Assembly: GCA_030710605.1 (NCBI GenBank)
Contig: CP092865.1
Location: 136,541,500 to 136,605,499, forward strand
Length of the DNA: 64,000 bases
Reading direction: 5' to 3'
Source: Cordylochernes scorpioides
Taxonomy: Eukaryota; Arthropoda; Arachnida; Pseudoscorpiones; Chernetidae
The position numbers and the translations under genes were made by a program. Below, in pieces: positions 41,820 to 53,945 of the stretch (position 1 is its first letter; every line of letters begins with the position of its first letter). The notes under the pieces were generated by a model. That model ran no database searches. It worked only from the letters and a program-made list of their open reading frames with translations, and was not told where the DNA came from.

Positions 41820-42128
41820 ATATATTCATGGACAAAACTTAGGAAGGTTTCATATTTAATGTCGCCGGTCGTTTATTTTGTTCACACTTGGTTATCTCGT
41901 ATGTCTTCAATAAAGGTCACTGTAATATCTTTCAGAGTTATTGTCTCAATCCCGATATACATGTTTGAAGATACAACTTCCTTTAGTTTTGTCCATGAGT
42001 GTATATACACTTGATTATCTCGAATGTCTTCAATAAAGGTCACTGTAATATCTTTCAGAGTTATTATCTGAATCTCGATATACATGTTTAAAAGTACAAC
42101 TTCCTTAAGTTTTGTCCATGAGTAAATA
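41820..42128. mobile_element. Tc1-like MITE with a duplicated right half
   Basis: Left end 'attcatggacaaaacttagg', then two right-half units ending at about 42005 and 42128. Confidence 0.8.
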
Positions 42129-42137
42129 TATATATAT

Positions 42138-42805
42138 TTAAAGAGACAAAGGTCGCCTCTCCCGTCAAAATGGACGTCAAAACTAGACGCCATCTATTGA
42201 CCGTCGCCGCAAACTAGCGGCCTCGGGTCGGTGACAAAACCACAACACCAGCTTTGGCAAACTGAAAAGCGTCCGCCTAGAGACCATGTTTTCGGGCTAA
42301 TGGCCTTGGTCGGTCTAGGGCGGACTTTATTCCATGAGATCCACACGGGATCTAATGGAATCTTGACAATCTGCCAAAGAGGTGTTTAGCTGGCAAAGTG
42401 GCTGGGCCAAATCTATGGCTAAAATATAGATGGAAATTTTGCCGGGAGGATATTGATCTAAAATGACAAAGGTCGCCTCTCCCGTCAAAATAGACGTCAA
42501 AACTAGACGCCATCTATGTTGTGGCTTTGTCACCGACCCGAGGCCGCTAGTTTTGACGTCTATTTTAACGGGAGAGGCGACCTTTGTCTCTTTAGATCAA
42601 TATCCTACCGGCAAAATTTCCATCTATATTTTAGCCATAGATTTGGCCCAGCCACTTTGCCAGCTAAACTCCTCTTTGGCAGATTGTCAAGATTCCATTA
42701 GATCCCGTGTGGATCTCATGGAATAAAGTCCGCCCTAGACCGACCAGGGCCATTAGCCCGAAACCATGGTCTCTAGGCGGACGTTTTTCAGTTTGCCAAA
42801 GCTGG
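42138..42805. repeat. FB2 foldback, large inverted repeat
   Basis: Arms of roughly 270 bp. The left (42240-42455) has 'cagctttggcaaactgaaaa', 'gatccacacgggatctaatg' and 'gctgggccaaatctatgg'. The right (42580-42805) is its complement in reverse order. A shorter inverted pair at 42465-42590 forms the centre. Other FB2 copies: 55018-55246 (hairpin), 2641-3150 and 39710-39850. Confidence 0.88.
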
Positions 42806-44275
42806 TGTTCTATTGCTGTCCATTGTTGGCTATCGTTGAGAAACACATCCCCATTGTTATAAGTTTTCTATTTCTGTCCATTGTTGGCTATCGTTGAGAA
42901 ACACATCCCATTGTTATAAGTTTTCTATTTCTGTCCATTGTTGGCTATCGTTGAGAAACACATCCCCATTGTTATAAGTTTTCTATTTCTGTCCATTGTT
43001 GGCTATCGTTGAGAAACACATCCCCATTGTTATAAGTTTTCTATTGCTGTTCATTTTTGACTATCGTTGAGAAGCGCTACCCCATTGTTATAAGTTTTCT
43101 ATTGCTGTTCATTGTTGACTATCGTTGTGAATCTCTACCCCATTGTTACAAGTTTTCTATTTCTGTCCATTGTTGACTATCGTTGAGAATCGCAACCGTA
43201 TTGTTACAAGTTTTCTATTTCTGTCCATTGTTGACTATCGTTGAGAAACACATCCCCATTGTTACAAGTTTTCTATTGCTGTCCATTGTTTGCTATCGTT
43301 GAGAAACACATCCCCATTGTTATAAGTTTTCTATTTCTGTCCATTGTTGACTATCGTTGAGAATCGCTACCCCATTGTTACAAGTTTTCTATTGCTGTTC
43401 ATTTTTAACTATCGTTGAGAAACACATCCTCATTGTTACAAGTTTTCTATTGCTGTCCATTGTTGGCTATCGTTGAGAAACACATCTCCATTGTTACAAG
43501 TTTTCTATTGCTGTCCATTGTTGACTATCGTTGAGAAACACATCCCCATTGTTACAAGTTTTCTATTACTGTCCATTGTTGACTATCGTTGAGAAACACA
43601 TCCCCATTGTTACAAGTTTTCTATTACTGTCCATTGTTGACTATCGTTGAGAAACACATCCCCATTGTTACAAGTTTTCTATTACTGTCCATTGTTGACT
43701 ATCGTTGAGAAACACATCCTCATTGTTACAAGTTTTCTATTTCTGTCCATTGTTGACTATCGTTGAGAATTTCTACCCCATTGTGACAAGTTTTCTATTT
43801 CTGTCCATTGTTGACTATCGTTGAGAAACACATCCCCATTGTTACAAGTTTTCTATTGCTGTCCATTGTTGACTATCGTTGCGAATCTCTACCCCATTGT
43901 TACAAGTTTTCTATTTCTGTCCATGTTTGACTATCGTTGCGAATCTCTACCCCATTGTTACAAGTTTTCTATTGCTGTCTATTGTTGACTATCGTTGAGA
44001 AACACATCCCCATTGTTACAAGTTTTCTATTGCTGTCCATTGTTGACTATCGTCGAGAATCTCTACCTCATTGTTACAAGTTTTCTATTGCTGTATCCAT
44101 TGTTGACTATCGTTGAGAAACACATCCCCATTGTTACAAGTTTTTATTTTTGTCCATTTTTGACTATCGTTGAGAATTTCGCTCCCATTGTTACAAGTTT
44201 TCTATTGTTGTCCATTGTTGACTATCGTTGAGAATTTCTTCTTATTGTTACAAGTTTTCTATTACTGCCCATTGC
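42806..44275 (+). repeat. 58-59-bp satellite, about 25 copies
   Basis: The unit contains ctgtccattgttgactatcg, ttgagaaacacatccccatt and gttacaagttttctattg. Variants alternate 'aacacatcc' with 'atctctacc'. The first units are almost identical to each other and abut the FB2 arm. Short open frames over the array are by-products. Confidence 0.93.
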
Positions 44276-44439
44276 TGAGACTTTATTCAAGACAAGAACA
44301 AATTAAAAAATATAAAATACAAGAGGGACAATGAGGAAAGTCAGAATATAAATATCAAGATTGAGATAATCTGTTAATAAAATAATAAATATTATGCTAC
44401 AAAATCAATAACAATTATTCTTCTATCATATGCGTATTT
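44276..44439. other. A+T-rich spacer
   Basis: Nothing recognised. Confidence 0.3.
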
Positions 44440-44745
44440 TTTAAGATTTTTGAAATTATCCTCATTACACATAGTACAGGACATGATAATCATAGTAGGT
44501 AGTTGGCAATTGTTTTTACTGTAAGTGCACCTCATATCTACACATGTGGAAAATAATTCGATTTTTGCATTTACAAATATGTCAGAGCCCCCTTTGGTTA
44601 CTTGCACTCGTTGGTGGAGTTGGACTTTTGCAAGAATCGGGAGCCATTGGAAATCCCCAAATTGGAAAAATCCCCATTGAGGGATACGATCCCGGGTCGT
44701 AGCGGTAGAAAACCAGTGGTTTAGACCACTCGATTACTGACACCC
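44440..44745 (-). mobile_element. SINE-A, nearly full-length
   Basis: The minus strand carries the head (box B GATCCCGGGTCG region, degenerate), body and 3' end ('gcacctcatatctacacatg', 'gggagccattgga' on the plus strand). It is more diverged than the copy at 36481. Confidence 0.75.
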
Positions 44746-44763
44746 CTCTTCTTCATTATTATA

Positions 44764-44940
44764 CTAGAAGAATGACCCGGCTTCGCCCGAGAAATCCCCC
44801 GAGTGAAGTATCCTTCATACTTGCTGGACCGTGACCGCGGACGGTTGGCTCGGTAACACTGGAGCTGACGTCACTTCCTGTTGACGTAACCCTGCCGGCG
44901 GCGTCGCCACATACTGACTTGTTCTTTCTCCATGTTTACC
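44764..44940 (-). mobile_element. Helitron 3' end fragment
   Basis: Minus-strand reading ends with a G+C-rich hairpin (CGGGCGAAGCCGGGT), seven bases, then CTAG followed by host T. This is the same terminal layout as the Helitron at 59296-60021. The 5' end was not located. Confidence 0.55.
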
Positions 44941-45595
44941 ATTTAATCTATATATAATCCTTTACCTTGTAGTTAATTAAAGTATAATTAACGTTGAGCG
45001 CTGTGTGTAATCAATTGGAATACAACAATACTGAAAGTACATCAATAATAAATAGTAGAAGTGCCATAGAATAGCAATACAGAAGAAACATATAAACTAC
45101 AGGAAAAAAAGTGTGTAATGGCAAAAATTGTATTAGATTAGTGTTTAGGTATTTGATTTAATTATTTTTTGCAATCCATTTAGTTGTTTCAAAATTAATG
45201 TAGTTTAATTAGACGGCAGCTTTTCCGCCAAACCCCAATTAACCTTTGAAATTGCCTGAGTTGAGTGACTGACTGTTAAAGAATCCTGACTGCGATGCCC
45301 ATCTTCTCAGTAAGAATTAAAAAAAAGGTTTATAAAAAAATTAATCCAAAATACTGGCATGCAAATATTTTTCTGTAAAAAAATAAAATAGCATATGGAA
45401 ATATTAGGCAAACATATGTGTATGCTAATGATTGCGACTGCATTTGAAACGATTTTTAAAAAGAGATTTAAACAAATAAAGGCCAGAACAAAAATTGATA
45501 AAAATATGAAATCCATTATTTACATACATTCACAAAAGCAAACGATGACAGAATTGATGACTCTGATACTTGTATATTTTAATATTTATATATAT
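44941..45595. other. A+T-rich sequence, no gene
   Basis: A TCTATATATAATCC at about 44950 looks like a Helitron 5' end in plus orientation, but no matching 3' end follows. Short frames at 45307-45610 on both strands are Lys/Ile-rich and unconvincing. Confidence 0.35.
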
Positions 45596-45745
45596 TTTGC
45601 TTATCCCTAGTACACGTGGTACAGGCCATGATAATCATGGTGGGTAGAAGTTGGCGACTGCTTTTACTGTAAGTGCACCACATGTCTACATATGTTAAAA
45701 TTAGTTCGACTTTGCACTTACAAATGTGCCAGAGCCCCGTTTCTC
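45596..45745 (-). mobile_element. SINE-A fragment (3' half)
   Basis: 'agtacacgtggtacaggcca' through 'tgtgccagagccccgtttct'; the head is absent. Confidence 0.75.
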
Positions 45746-46487
45746 CTTTTTTATATAATAAATATATATAAATTTATTAATTAAAAGAAATGAATTTATC
45801 AACATCAACTATTTATTATTTATTTTATGTTTTTGTTATATTGTAGGTTATATGGAAGAAGAGAGAATTAGTGTTATTGCTCCTGAAAAAAAAAAATCCG
45901 CAAAAAATATTATATATATTGTATTTTTAATTTTTCTCATTAAATAATTAATTTTAAGGAATAAAATTTTTATTAAATTACTAGATTATATTGTAACAAA
46001 GTATTTATTATTTTATTAGCAGAGTATTATTTTTTATATTTATATTTTGCTACTCTGTACACTTCCCTCTTTTGCTTATCTTTTGTTTACCATTCATAGT
46101 TTGTTCTTGCCTGAAATAAATTGTTGTCTCATCTAGAAGTTGGTCTTCCCTAATTTTCACCGTGGAAATATCAATTTAAATATCTCATAGAACGCTGATA
46201 TTTCTTTTAAATATTTATTTTCAATTAAGATTGATATCGTTTTAATATTTTGTAAAATTAATTTTGGAAAATTAATTGATTTTTGACTTTTACAGTTTAA
46301 AAAAAAAAGGGGGCGATGGTCAAATTTAGTTCTCAGAACATCCGACAGATGGCGGATTAAAAATAGAATATCCAATATGTAAATAAGAAAAGAAAAGTCA
46401 TACTCCTTATCGTCTGTTGTTATGTAAATATTTTATACACGAGATATGTATATATTATTTTATTACGATGCACTAGCGCGCCATCTG
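45746..46487. other. A+T-rich sequence, no firm gene
   Basis: An acceptor-like 'tttttgttatattgtag' at 45829-45845 precedes a 28-codon Lys/Leu-rich open frame that I do not accept as an exon. Confidence 0.35.
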
Positions 46488-46936
46488 TTATCAAATTACA
46501 AAACTATTTTAGAGGCGTAATATTCTTTTTAAAATAAAACAATTTCTACTGTCCTTACTGCAATGGAAAAATTAAAGGGAGGGCCTGGCTCATCAGTGGT
46601 GAACCCTCCCAGCGGTTTCGCCAGTTTAATCTACCATACCGCTGTTATATTGCACCCTTGGAACTTCCCCCTATAGTGATACTGATGCTTGACTCTTCGA
46701 ATGGGTATTTTAGATGAACTATGGACATAAGCTTTTAGGACAGCAGGTTCCAAGGGGGAAGTTCCAAGGGTGCAATATAACAGCGGTATGGTAGATTAAA
46801 CTGGCGAAACCGCTGGGAGGGTTCACCACTGATGAACCAGGCCCTCCCTTTAATTTTTCCATTGCAGTAAGGACAGTAGAAATTGTTTTATTTTAAAAAG
46901 AATATTACGCCTCTAAAATAACTTGTAATTTGATAT
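46488..46936. repeat. FB1 palindrome with 185-bp near-perfect arms
   Basis: Arms 46488-46674 and 46753-46936 are complementary almost without mismatch (ggagggcctggctcatcagt / actgatgaaccaggccctcc). The loop is 78 bp. The outer flank has 'gcactagcgcgccatctgtt', seen again beside other FB1 copies. Confidence 0.92.
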
Positions 46937-48900
46937 TATTTTATATTATGCAGAAAGAGAGAGAGAGAGAGATTGAAACTACATTATTACAAAGTCCATA
47001 AAAGATTATATAAAGTTAAACACAGAATAAATATGGTTATATAATAATAAATATATGAATAAATAGATATAAAAAGAGAGAGATATATAAATAAATAAAA
47101 AGTAAATGAATTAGAAACACAGCGCATAGCCACACACATACCTAAAAAAAAGGTTTTATAAAAATACATTCATTCTTTGTTTTATCATTGATTTGAAACA
47201 AACAAAAAAAAACTTCGAACGCAAATCTTAAGGGAGGCAGCTAAAAGATTTTGTGGGTAAAGGGGTGGAGAAATTCCAATTACATTGAGTAAAGCAAGAT
47301 CTTCTGCTAGCTTTTAAATTAGGAAAAAGTTGTTATTTTGGCCAAACGAAGAGAGGAGGGGGGGAAAGCGCAACTAAAAGAAATGGCTGAACTATCATTA
47401 AGCCTAACTCACGAAGAGAGAGTTGGAAAGAAACAAATCTTTTGGTATTTTTTTTTCTTTTCGTACACGCGTGAGTGTACTTAGCCATTTAAACAAATTG
47501 TAAACAATTACGTTACAGCAAGAAATTGTACATCGTGATCTTCCTCAATATAATCATCCATTCGCTATAAACGTTCTTCGTCTGCCACGGAAAAAAAAAT
47601 GAATGCGGTGTATTGCAAGAATCATGATGATTATAATTTAGGAAGAATAAAAAAAAAAGGCCAAACTCCTCCCCGTATCCTCTTTCTCTCTCTCTCTCTC
47701 TCTCTAAGAATTCATAAATGCATGCATTTCGTGAAGTAAGATTTTTAACTTTTTCGTTTTCCCGCCATCGTTTGATGCCTATAAAAAAAGGCGGGCTAAT
47801 GTTATTTTGGCCGGTTTTTAATTATGATCGCAGCAGATTATACAATCTTGGATTATTAAGGCCGTGTCATCATCTCCGATGTTATATGAAAAAAAAAAAA
47901 CAATTTTGGACCATCTTCAAAAGTGCCCCGAAATCCTCGGTCTCGTCTGTATTGAATAAATTAATGCAAATGACTAACAACTAGATTAGGCTTACACATT
48001 CTTTTTATTTTTTTTAGCCACCAAAAATATATTTAATAAAATTCAACTATAATTGGTGAGGGTAATTTCCCTTTTTTTTTTGTGCATATCGCTTCTAATT
48101 TTAATATTTATTTTCTCTCTCGCGTATATTATATATTATTAAAAAACACATTTAGACAGATCATAAAAATAATTGAATAATGATCTTTTGTTTTTTTTGT
48201 TTGCTATTGAATATTTTTATTTATTTAAACAAGTGTCACTGAATTTATTTTATGGCATTCAATTATATATTCTATATATACTTTTTTTTGTTTTTAAATT
48301 TAATTATATATAAATTTAGATTCTTTTTATTTTTATAACAAAAATATTAGAAATTTTATTTCTTTTATAAACTAGATTTTATATTAAAATAAAATATTTA
48401 TAAAGACATTAATATTTGATTTTAAACCAAAATTATATATTAAAAAATAAAAATATATCGTAGAATTTTTCATACCTTATGAATATATTTCATTCTAATT
48501 TTCAGCTTTGCAAATATCAAATGAAAAACAACACAATTTAGTGGAATATTTTAATAAATATATTTCATCACTATAGTGGAAGAGAGAAACTAGAATTGTA
48601 AGTTACAATTTTTTTTAAATAAATATTTTAATAAAAACTTATAAAATTGGTTATAAAAATGTAAACACATTTTTTATACAATTATTTCTGTTTATTCTGA
48701 TAATTCTGATGATTTTTAGACTACTATTTTTTTCAATAAAATCAAAAATTGTCTTTGATAAAAAAATGTGCTGTACTTTACAAAGCCAAATCTTTGTTAT
48801 CATTCGACTTATATGAGATGTGATATCTTTGATATATCAATTAACATTTTTACATATAACCGGATCATTTTCGGATCTATGTCACTTCAGCACGCCACAG
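46937..48900. other. A+T-rich sequence with microsatellites, no gene
   Basis: GA tract at 46956-46972 and CT tract at 47683-47706. A short hairpin, CCCGCC...TATAAAAAAAGGCGGG, lies at about 47761-47795 and holds a TATA-like core. Short frames (for example 47718-47984) lack domains. From 48000 the A+T content is extreme. Confidence 0.4.
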
Positions 48901-50349
48901 GGTGTTACATGTAACAAGAAGTCCTGTCCACCCCAGTGTTCCAAGAAACTAGGACGGTGTTACATGTAACAAGAAGTCCTTTCCACCCCAGTGTTCCAAG
49001 AAACTAGGACGGTGTTACATGTAACAAGAAGTACTGTCCACCCCAGTGTTCCAAGAAACTAGGACGGTGTTACATGTAACAAGAAGTCCTGTCCACCCCA
49101 GTGTTCCAAGAAACTAGGACGGTGTTACATGTAACAAGAAGTCCTGTCCACCCCAGTGTTCCAAGAAAGTAGGACGGTGTTACATGTAACAAGAAGTCCT
49201 GTCCTCCCCAGTGTTCCAAGAAACTAGGACGGTGTTACATGTAACAAGAAGTCCTGTCCACCCCAGTGTTCCAAGAAACTAGGACGGTGTTACATGTAAC
49301 AAGAAGTCCTGTCCACCCCAGTGTTCCAAGAAAGTAGGACGGTGTTACATGTAACAAGAAGTCCTGTCCTCCCCAGTGTTCCAAGAAACTAGGACGGTGT
49401 TACATGTAACAAGAAGTCCTGTCCACCCCAGTGTTCCAAGAAACTAGGACGGTGTTACATGTAACAAGAAGTCCTGTCCACCCCAGTGTTCCAAGAAACT
49501 AGGACGGTGTTACATGTAACAAGAAGTCCTGTCCTCCCCAGTGTTGCAAGAAACTAGGACGGTGTTACATGTAACAAGAAGTCCTGTCCACCCCAGTGTT
49601 CCAAGAAACTAGGACGGTGTTACATGTAACAAGAAGTCCTGTCCACCCCAGTGTTCCAAGAAACTAGGACGCTGTTACATGTAACAAGAAGTCCTGTCCA
49701 CCCCAGTGTTCCAAGAAACTAGGACGGTGTTACATGTAACAAGAAGTCCTGTCCTCCCCAGTGTTCCAAGAAACTAGGACGGTGTTACATGCAACAAGAA
49801 CCTTGTCCACCCGGGTGTTCCAAGAAACTAGGACGGTGTTACATGTAACAAGAAGTACTGTCCACCCCAGTGTTCCAAGAAACTAGGACGGTGTTACATG
49901 TAACAAGAAGTCCTGTCCACCCCAGTGTTCCAAGAAACTAGGACGGTGTTACATGTAACAAGAAGTCCTGTCCTCCCCAGTGTTGCAAGAAACTAGGACG
50001 GTGTTACATGTAACAAGAAGTCCTGTCCACCCCAGTGTTCCAAGAAACTAGGACGGTGTTACATGTAACAAGAAGTCCTGTCCACCCCAGTGTTCCAAGA
50101 AACTAGGATGGTGTTACATGCAACAAGAACCTTGTCCACCCGGGTGTTCCAAGAAACTAGGACGGTGTTACATGTAACAAGAAGTCCTGTCCTCTCCAGT
50201 GTTCCAAGAAACTAGGACGGTGTTACATGCAACAAGAACCTTGTCCACCCGGGTGTTCCAAGAAACTAGGACGGTGTTACATGTAACAAGAAGTCCTGTC
50301 CACCCGAGTGTTCCAAGAAACTAGGACGGTGTTACATGTAACAAGAAGT
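48901..50349 (+). repeat. 55-bp satellite, about 26 copies
   Basis: The unit is ggtgttacatgtaacaagaa, gtcctgtccaccccagtgtt, ccaagaaactaggac. Every unit includes the perfect 12-bp palindrome GTTACATGTAAC; three units carry ACATGCAAC instead, linked to a second variant block (ccttgtccacccgggtg). Variants occur in repeating order, indicating multi-unit duplications. Confidence 0.96.
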
Positions 50350-50728
50350 GGCCCATCACGCCAGAAGTGTATCAACACAATAGAGGTCTGTCAGGCCTAT
50401 TGTGGCCCGTGCAATCAGACAAACCCATTCATCCTGGTTCAATGGGAGGAACCCCTGGAGTGAGAACCGGTCTCTGCTGGCATTCCACGGGAATCCCAGG
50501 ATCTTCCACTCGTCTCCTCCATCCTCCTTCTTACAACTGGACGCTAGAGTATATCATCCAACGTAGGAAATCGTTACTCCAAGAGTTTCTTGTAAGAATT
50601 TTCTATTTAGCTGAGCTTTCGACCATTTCTGCTCTTCAACTGGAGCAAAAAAGACAACGTATGAGAATATTTAATTGTTTTATATATATATTTATTCAGG
50701 TATATAATATATATACATATATTTATTT
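50350..50728. other. unassigned sequence with an open frame
   Basis: The plus frame 50367-50825 (152 codons) is open but has no recognised domain and its last third runs into the MITE-P. The first ~90 codons (VQSDKPIHPGSMGGTPGV near the start) are less A+T-rich and could derive from an unknown element. Confidence 0.3.
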
Positions 50729-50918
50729 AATCAAAAATACATATATTGGATCAAAATATCATTTATTTTACCAATATTTCAGTTGGCTGAACGCCAACCT
50801 TTATCAAAGTATTAAAACATATTAATGTGTGTAATAATACCTTGACAAAGGTTAACGTTCAGCCAACCGAAATATTGACAAATAAATATTTTATTCAATA
50901 CGATATGCCTTTTTATTA
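50729..50918. mobile_element. MITE-P hairpin copy
   Basis: Inverted arms ('tttcagttggctgaacgcca' / 'taacgttcagccaaccgaaa'). Confidence 0.85.
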
Positions 50919-50997
50919 TTTAAAGATTTAGATATGGATTGCTCTTTTTTTCATAACAAATATAGATATTATGATACATTAGCGCGCCATCTGTTAT

Positions 50998-51208
50998 CAA
51001 AATTCGAAACTATTATAGACGCGTATGATTATTTTTAAAATTAAACAATTTCTACTGTCCTTACTGCAATGTAAAAATTAATGGGAGGGCAGCCCACTTT
51101 TGAGCCAAGTACTCCAATATTTTTTTTCCATTGCAGTAAGAACAGTAGAATTTGTTCATTTTTAAAAATAATCATACGCGTCTATAATAGTTTCGAATTT
51201 TCAAATAT
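50998..51208. repeat. FB1 short palindrome
   Basis: Arms of about 95 bp ('ttctactgtccttactgcaa' / 'ttgcagtaagaacagtagaa') with a loop of about 30 bp; an internally deleted form of 46488-46936. Confidence 0.85.
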
Positions 51209-52067
51209 GGATATATGAATATAGAACAATCAAAAATATCTATATTTATGAAATAATGCTTATTTTGGATTTGAATGGAGTTTTTATTTATCCTATATAT
51301 TTCGAGGCACCAATCGTCCATTTTTTACCAAGTTTTTTTTTGTAATATCGTAAAAGAAAGACTATTGGTCTATCAAAATATATTGGATATATATTAGGTT
51401 GATGCAAAAATAATGGCCGATTTCATATATCCAAATTCAATCGTTGATAATTGCAATTAATTATTTTTAAATATTTGCAAGTAATATATCATTATAAAGC
51501 TTATTTCTTTGTCACTATATCTACCAATATATTTACAACAATTCATTTTGTGTGATTTCAGGCTGTATTAAAAATGCTTTCAAAATAAGAAATCCGCATA
51601 ATTTTGCTTCATGAGTTCAAACTCGGCCACAACGCTGCAGAAACAACTCGAAATGTCATTAGCGCAATAAAATCTCTTATTAAATCCAAAATAAGCATTA
51701 TTTTTAAAATATAGATATCTGCATATTTACATATATTAAAAGATTTGCATTTTAAGATCCTTATAAGAAAAGTCATACATGAACTCTTCACCTTTCATGT
51801 GATTGTAAAATGTTGATAATATATTTCTACAAATGATTATCCAATTTCTATGTTCGCAGCTCTCAATCTGTCCTTCATGTCTTCACCAAGAACTAGCTCC
51901 AGTGTTCTAAATGCATTCACAAGCTGCATATCCTTTTGTCCTATATCAATACCTTTATTAACACTTTTATATACAACTTCTTATGGGAAATACAGAAAAG
52001 CAATGGAAAAAAATAGGAAGAAAGATAAATTAGAATTTATAAAATTATATTTAAAATCATATCCATT
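51209..52067. other. A+T-rich sequence, no gene
   Basis: No supported feature. Short frames on both strands, such as 51850-52164, lack domains. Confidence 0.35.
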
Positions 52068-52381
52068 AATTTTAAAGGTATATATTGGATCAAACTATCA
52101 TTTATTTTACCAATATTTCAGTTGGCTAAACGCCAACCTTTATCAAGGTATTATAACATATTAATGTATGTCAACAACAAACTCAGCGCCACATAACGTC
52201 AATAGAATCTATGGAATTATGAAATATGAAATAATGGAATTCTATTGACGTTATGTGGCGCTGAGTTTGTTGTTGACACACATTAATATGTTATAATACC
52301 TTGATAAAGGTTGGCGTTCAGCCAACTGAAATATTGGTAAAATAAATGATATCTTGATCCAATATATAACTTTTTAATTAA
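52068..52381. mobile_element. MITE-P, longest hairpin copy
   Basis: Arms of about 140 bp, nearly perfect (including caaactcagcgccacataac and its complement), around a loop of about 27 bp. Confidence 0.92.
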
Positions 52382-53044
52382 AGATTTATTTATGGATTGC
52401 TCTATTTTCAAAAATATTATATGCATATTGTTACATCAATTTTAATGCGCCCTACATTTATTCAAAATATTCTATGATATTTAATATTTGTTTAAAACAG
52501 ATTATTTAAATTACCATCATTCCTTTTTATAGTTTCATTCCTTTTGTAATATTGTTATTGTACATATATCTTGATTGCTTATTGGAGCGAGAGAGGACCT
52601 AGACGAAGACAACGGATCGCGACCTACGAGGAAGACAACGAATAAATAAACACAAAAACTTTAAAAGGTAATTTATTTTTATTTACTTTTCTTTATTTGC
52701 TTTGAGTATGGAAACCCGCTCGGTGTATAACACCAAGAAGGAAGGAACCAAGGTCGATGACCCTGAAAAGCTGCAACTTGGTGCAACAATATATATAGAT
52801 TATATATTGAATAGATAAAAGATCTTCGTTGAGATAGTATAGGAATATTTGAAATTTTCCAATTTGTAGTAATTTCATGTACTTTTAGAAGTTTTTGTTC
52901 AATTTTTCGAAGAATTAGAAGTATTCGAAAATATTTCAGATCTTGATTGTTATTCTTTGAATGCCTTTTTCGATGACAATATAAAAAAACACAACCTGAT
53001 GATAGATTATATATGTTCAAATTATAAGATGAAAAAAGCAGGCT
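52382..53044. other. unassigned sequence
   Basis: 52580-52660 is less A+T-rich ('gagcgagagaggacctagac'). No gene supported. Confidence 0.3.
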
Positions 53045-53265
53045 TCCTGGAAAAAGTTTCTTTTCAAAATCTTAAATTCACAAATCTCTAGATTTCAGGC
53101 ACGAAATCTCTTCTACAGGAAAAACCACGGTACAATAAAAATTGTATACAATAAAATAACATTTTTATCGTATCGTTCTTTCTTCCGTTGAAGGGATTTC
53201 ATGCCCCGAAATCTAGAGATTTGTGAATTAAAGATTTTGATAAGAAGCTTTTCCCTTGAAACCTG
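53045..53265. repeat. inverted repeat, MITE-like
   Basis: Arms 'aattcacaaatctctagatt' and 'aatctagagatttgtgaatt', extending outwards to a loosely paired 'ggaaaaagtttctt' / 'aagaagcttttccc'. Confidence 0.8.
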
Positions 53266-53469
53266 ATATTTTTACCTTAACATAGATTATATGTATAAAA
53301 TATAGGATATAGATATTTATATTTTTCTCCTTTAATATTATAATATATTTAACTTATTCTGATTGTGTAATTTTTATACTTAATTTTTTCATGCACAAAT
53401 TTTCCCCCTTTCCCTCATCTCCTTTGTATTTTAAATTTTTTTTTATTTCAACTGTGATATTATAACACT

Positions 53470-53583
53470 ATGCGGCGCTGAGTTTGTGTATACAAAAATA
53501 TAATGTCTTGATAAAGGTTGGCATTCAGCCAACTGAAATATTGGCAAATAATTTTTTTTTTCAATCAAATATGTCTTTTTATT
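53470..53583. mobile_element. MITE-P fragment
   Basis: One arm only: 'tgcggcgctgagtttgtgta', 'ttgataaaggttggcattca'. Confidence 0.7.
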
Positions 53584-53834
53584 ATCAAAATATTATATAT
53601 ATAATCTCCTGATATTATTTTTTTTAACAATTTACCGTAAGTTATGAGAAATGGTATAAAAACACTTGATTTTCCACCAAAAGGAAAATCTAGAATCTAT
53701 AGAGCCTCTATACATCCATTTTTGAAGAGAAAGAGATATGAAAAAGAGCATACATTCGCAGAAAGATATATTTACGTGAAAAATAATAATAAATAAAATA
53801 AAATAAAGTTCAGGTGTTGGTATTCAAATAAAAA

Positions 53835-53945
53835 AGGCATACCTGATCACGTTCGCGTGAACTTTTTAGATGGCAGAACGCCATCTAGTGGAACAGAAAT
53901 CAACTAAACGTTGAGTTAGCCTGTTGCTTGATATTTGGTCATTTT
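53835..53945 (+). mobile_element. MITE family M3 copy
   Basis: 'aaggcatacctgatcacgtt', 'ttttagatggcagaacgcca', 'gcctgttgcttgatatttgg', parallel to 16350-16500. Confidence 0.6.

Noticed and set aside
43995-44231. 78-codon frame over the 58-bp satellite
   Set aside because: By-product of the tandem repeat.
44950-44963. TCTATATATAATCC as the 5' end of a plus-strand Helitron
   Set aside because: No hairpin plus CTRR end follows in plus orientation within the next kilobases; the motif is common in A+T-rich DNA.
45846-45930. exon after TTGTTATATTGTAG
   Set aside because: Good acceptor, but only 28 Lys/Leu-rich codons with no donor; expected by chance in this composition.
47761-47795. CCCGCC...GGCGGG hairpin with TATAAAAAAA as a host promoter
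   Set aside because: No transcript or coding frame downstream and no initiator; too little to call a promoter.
48901-50349. CRISPR-like array of regularly spaced repeats
   Set aside because: The whole 55-bp unit is repeated without variable spacers, and the genome is eukaryotic.
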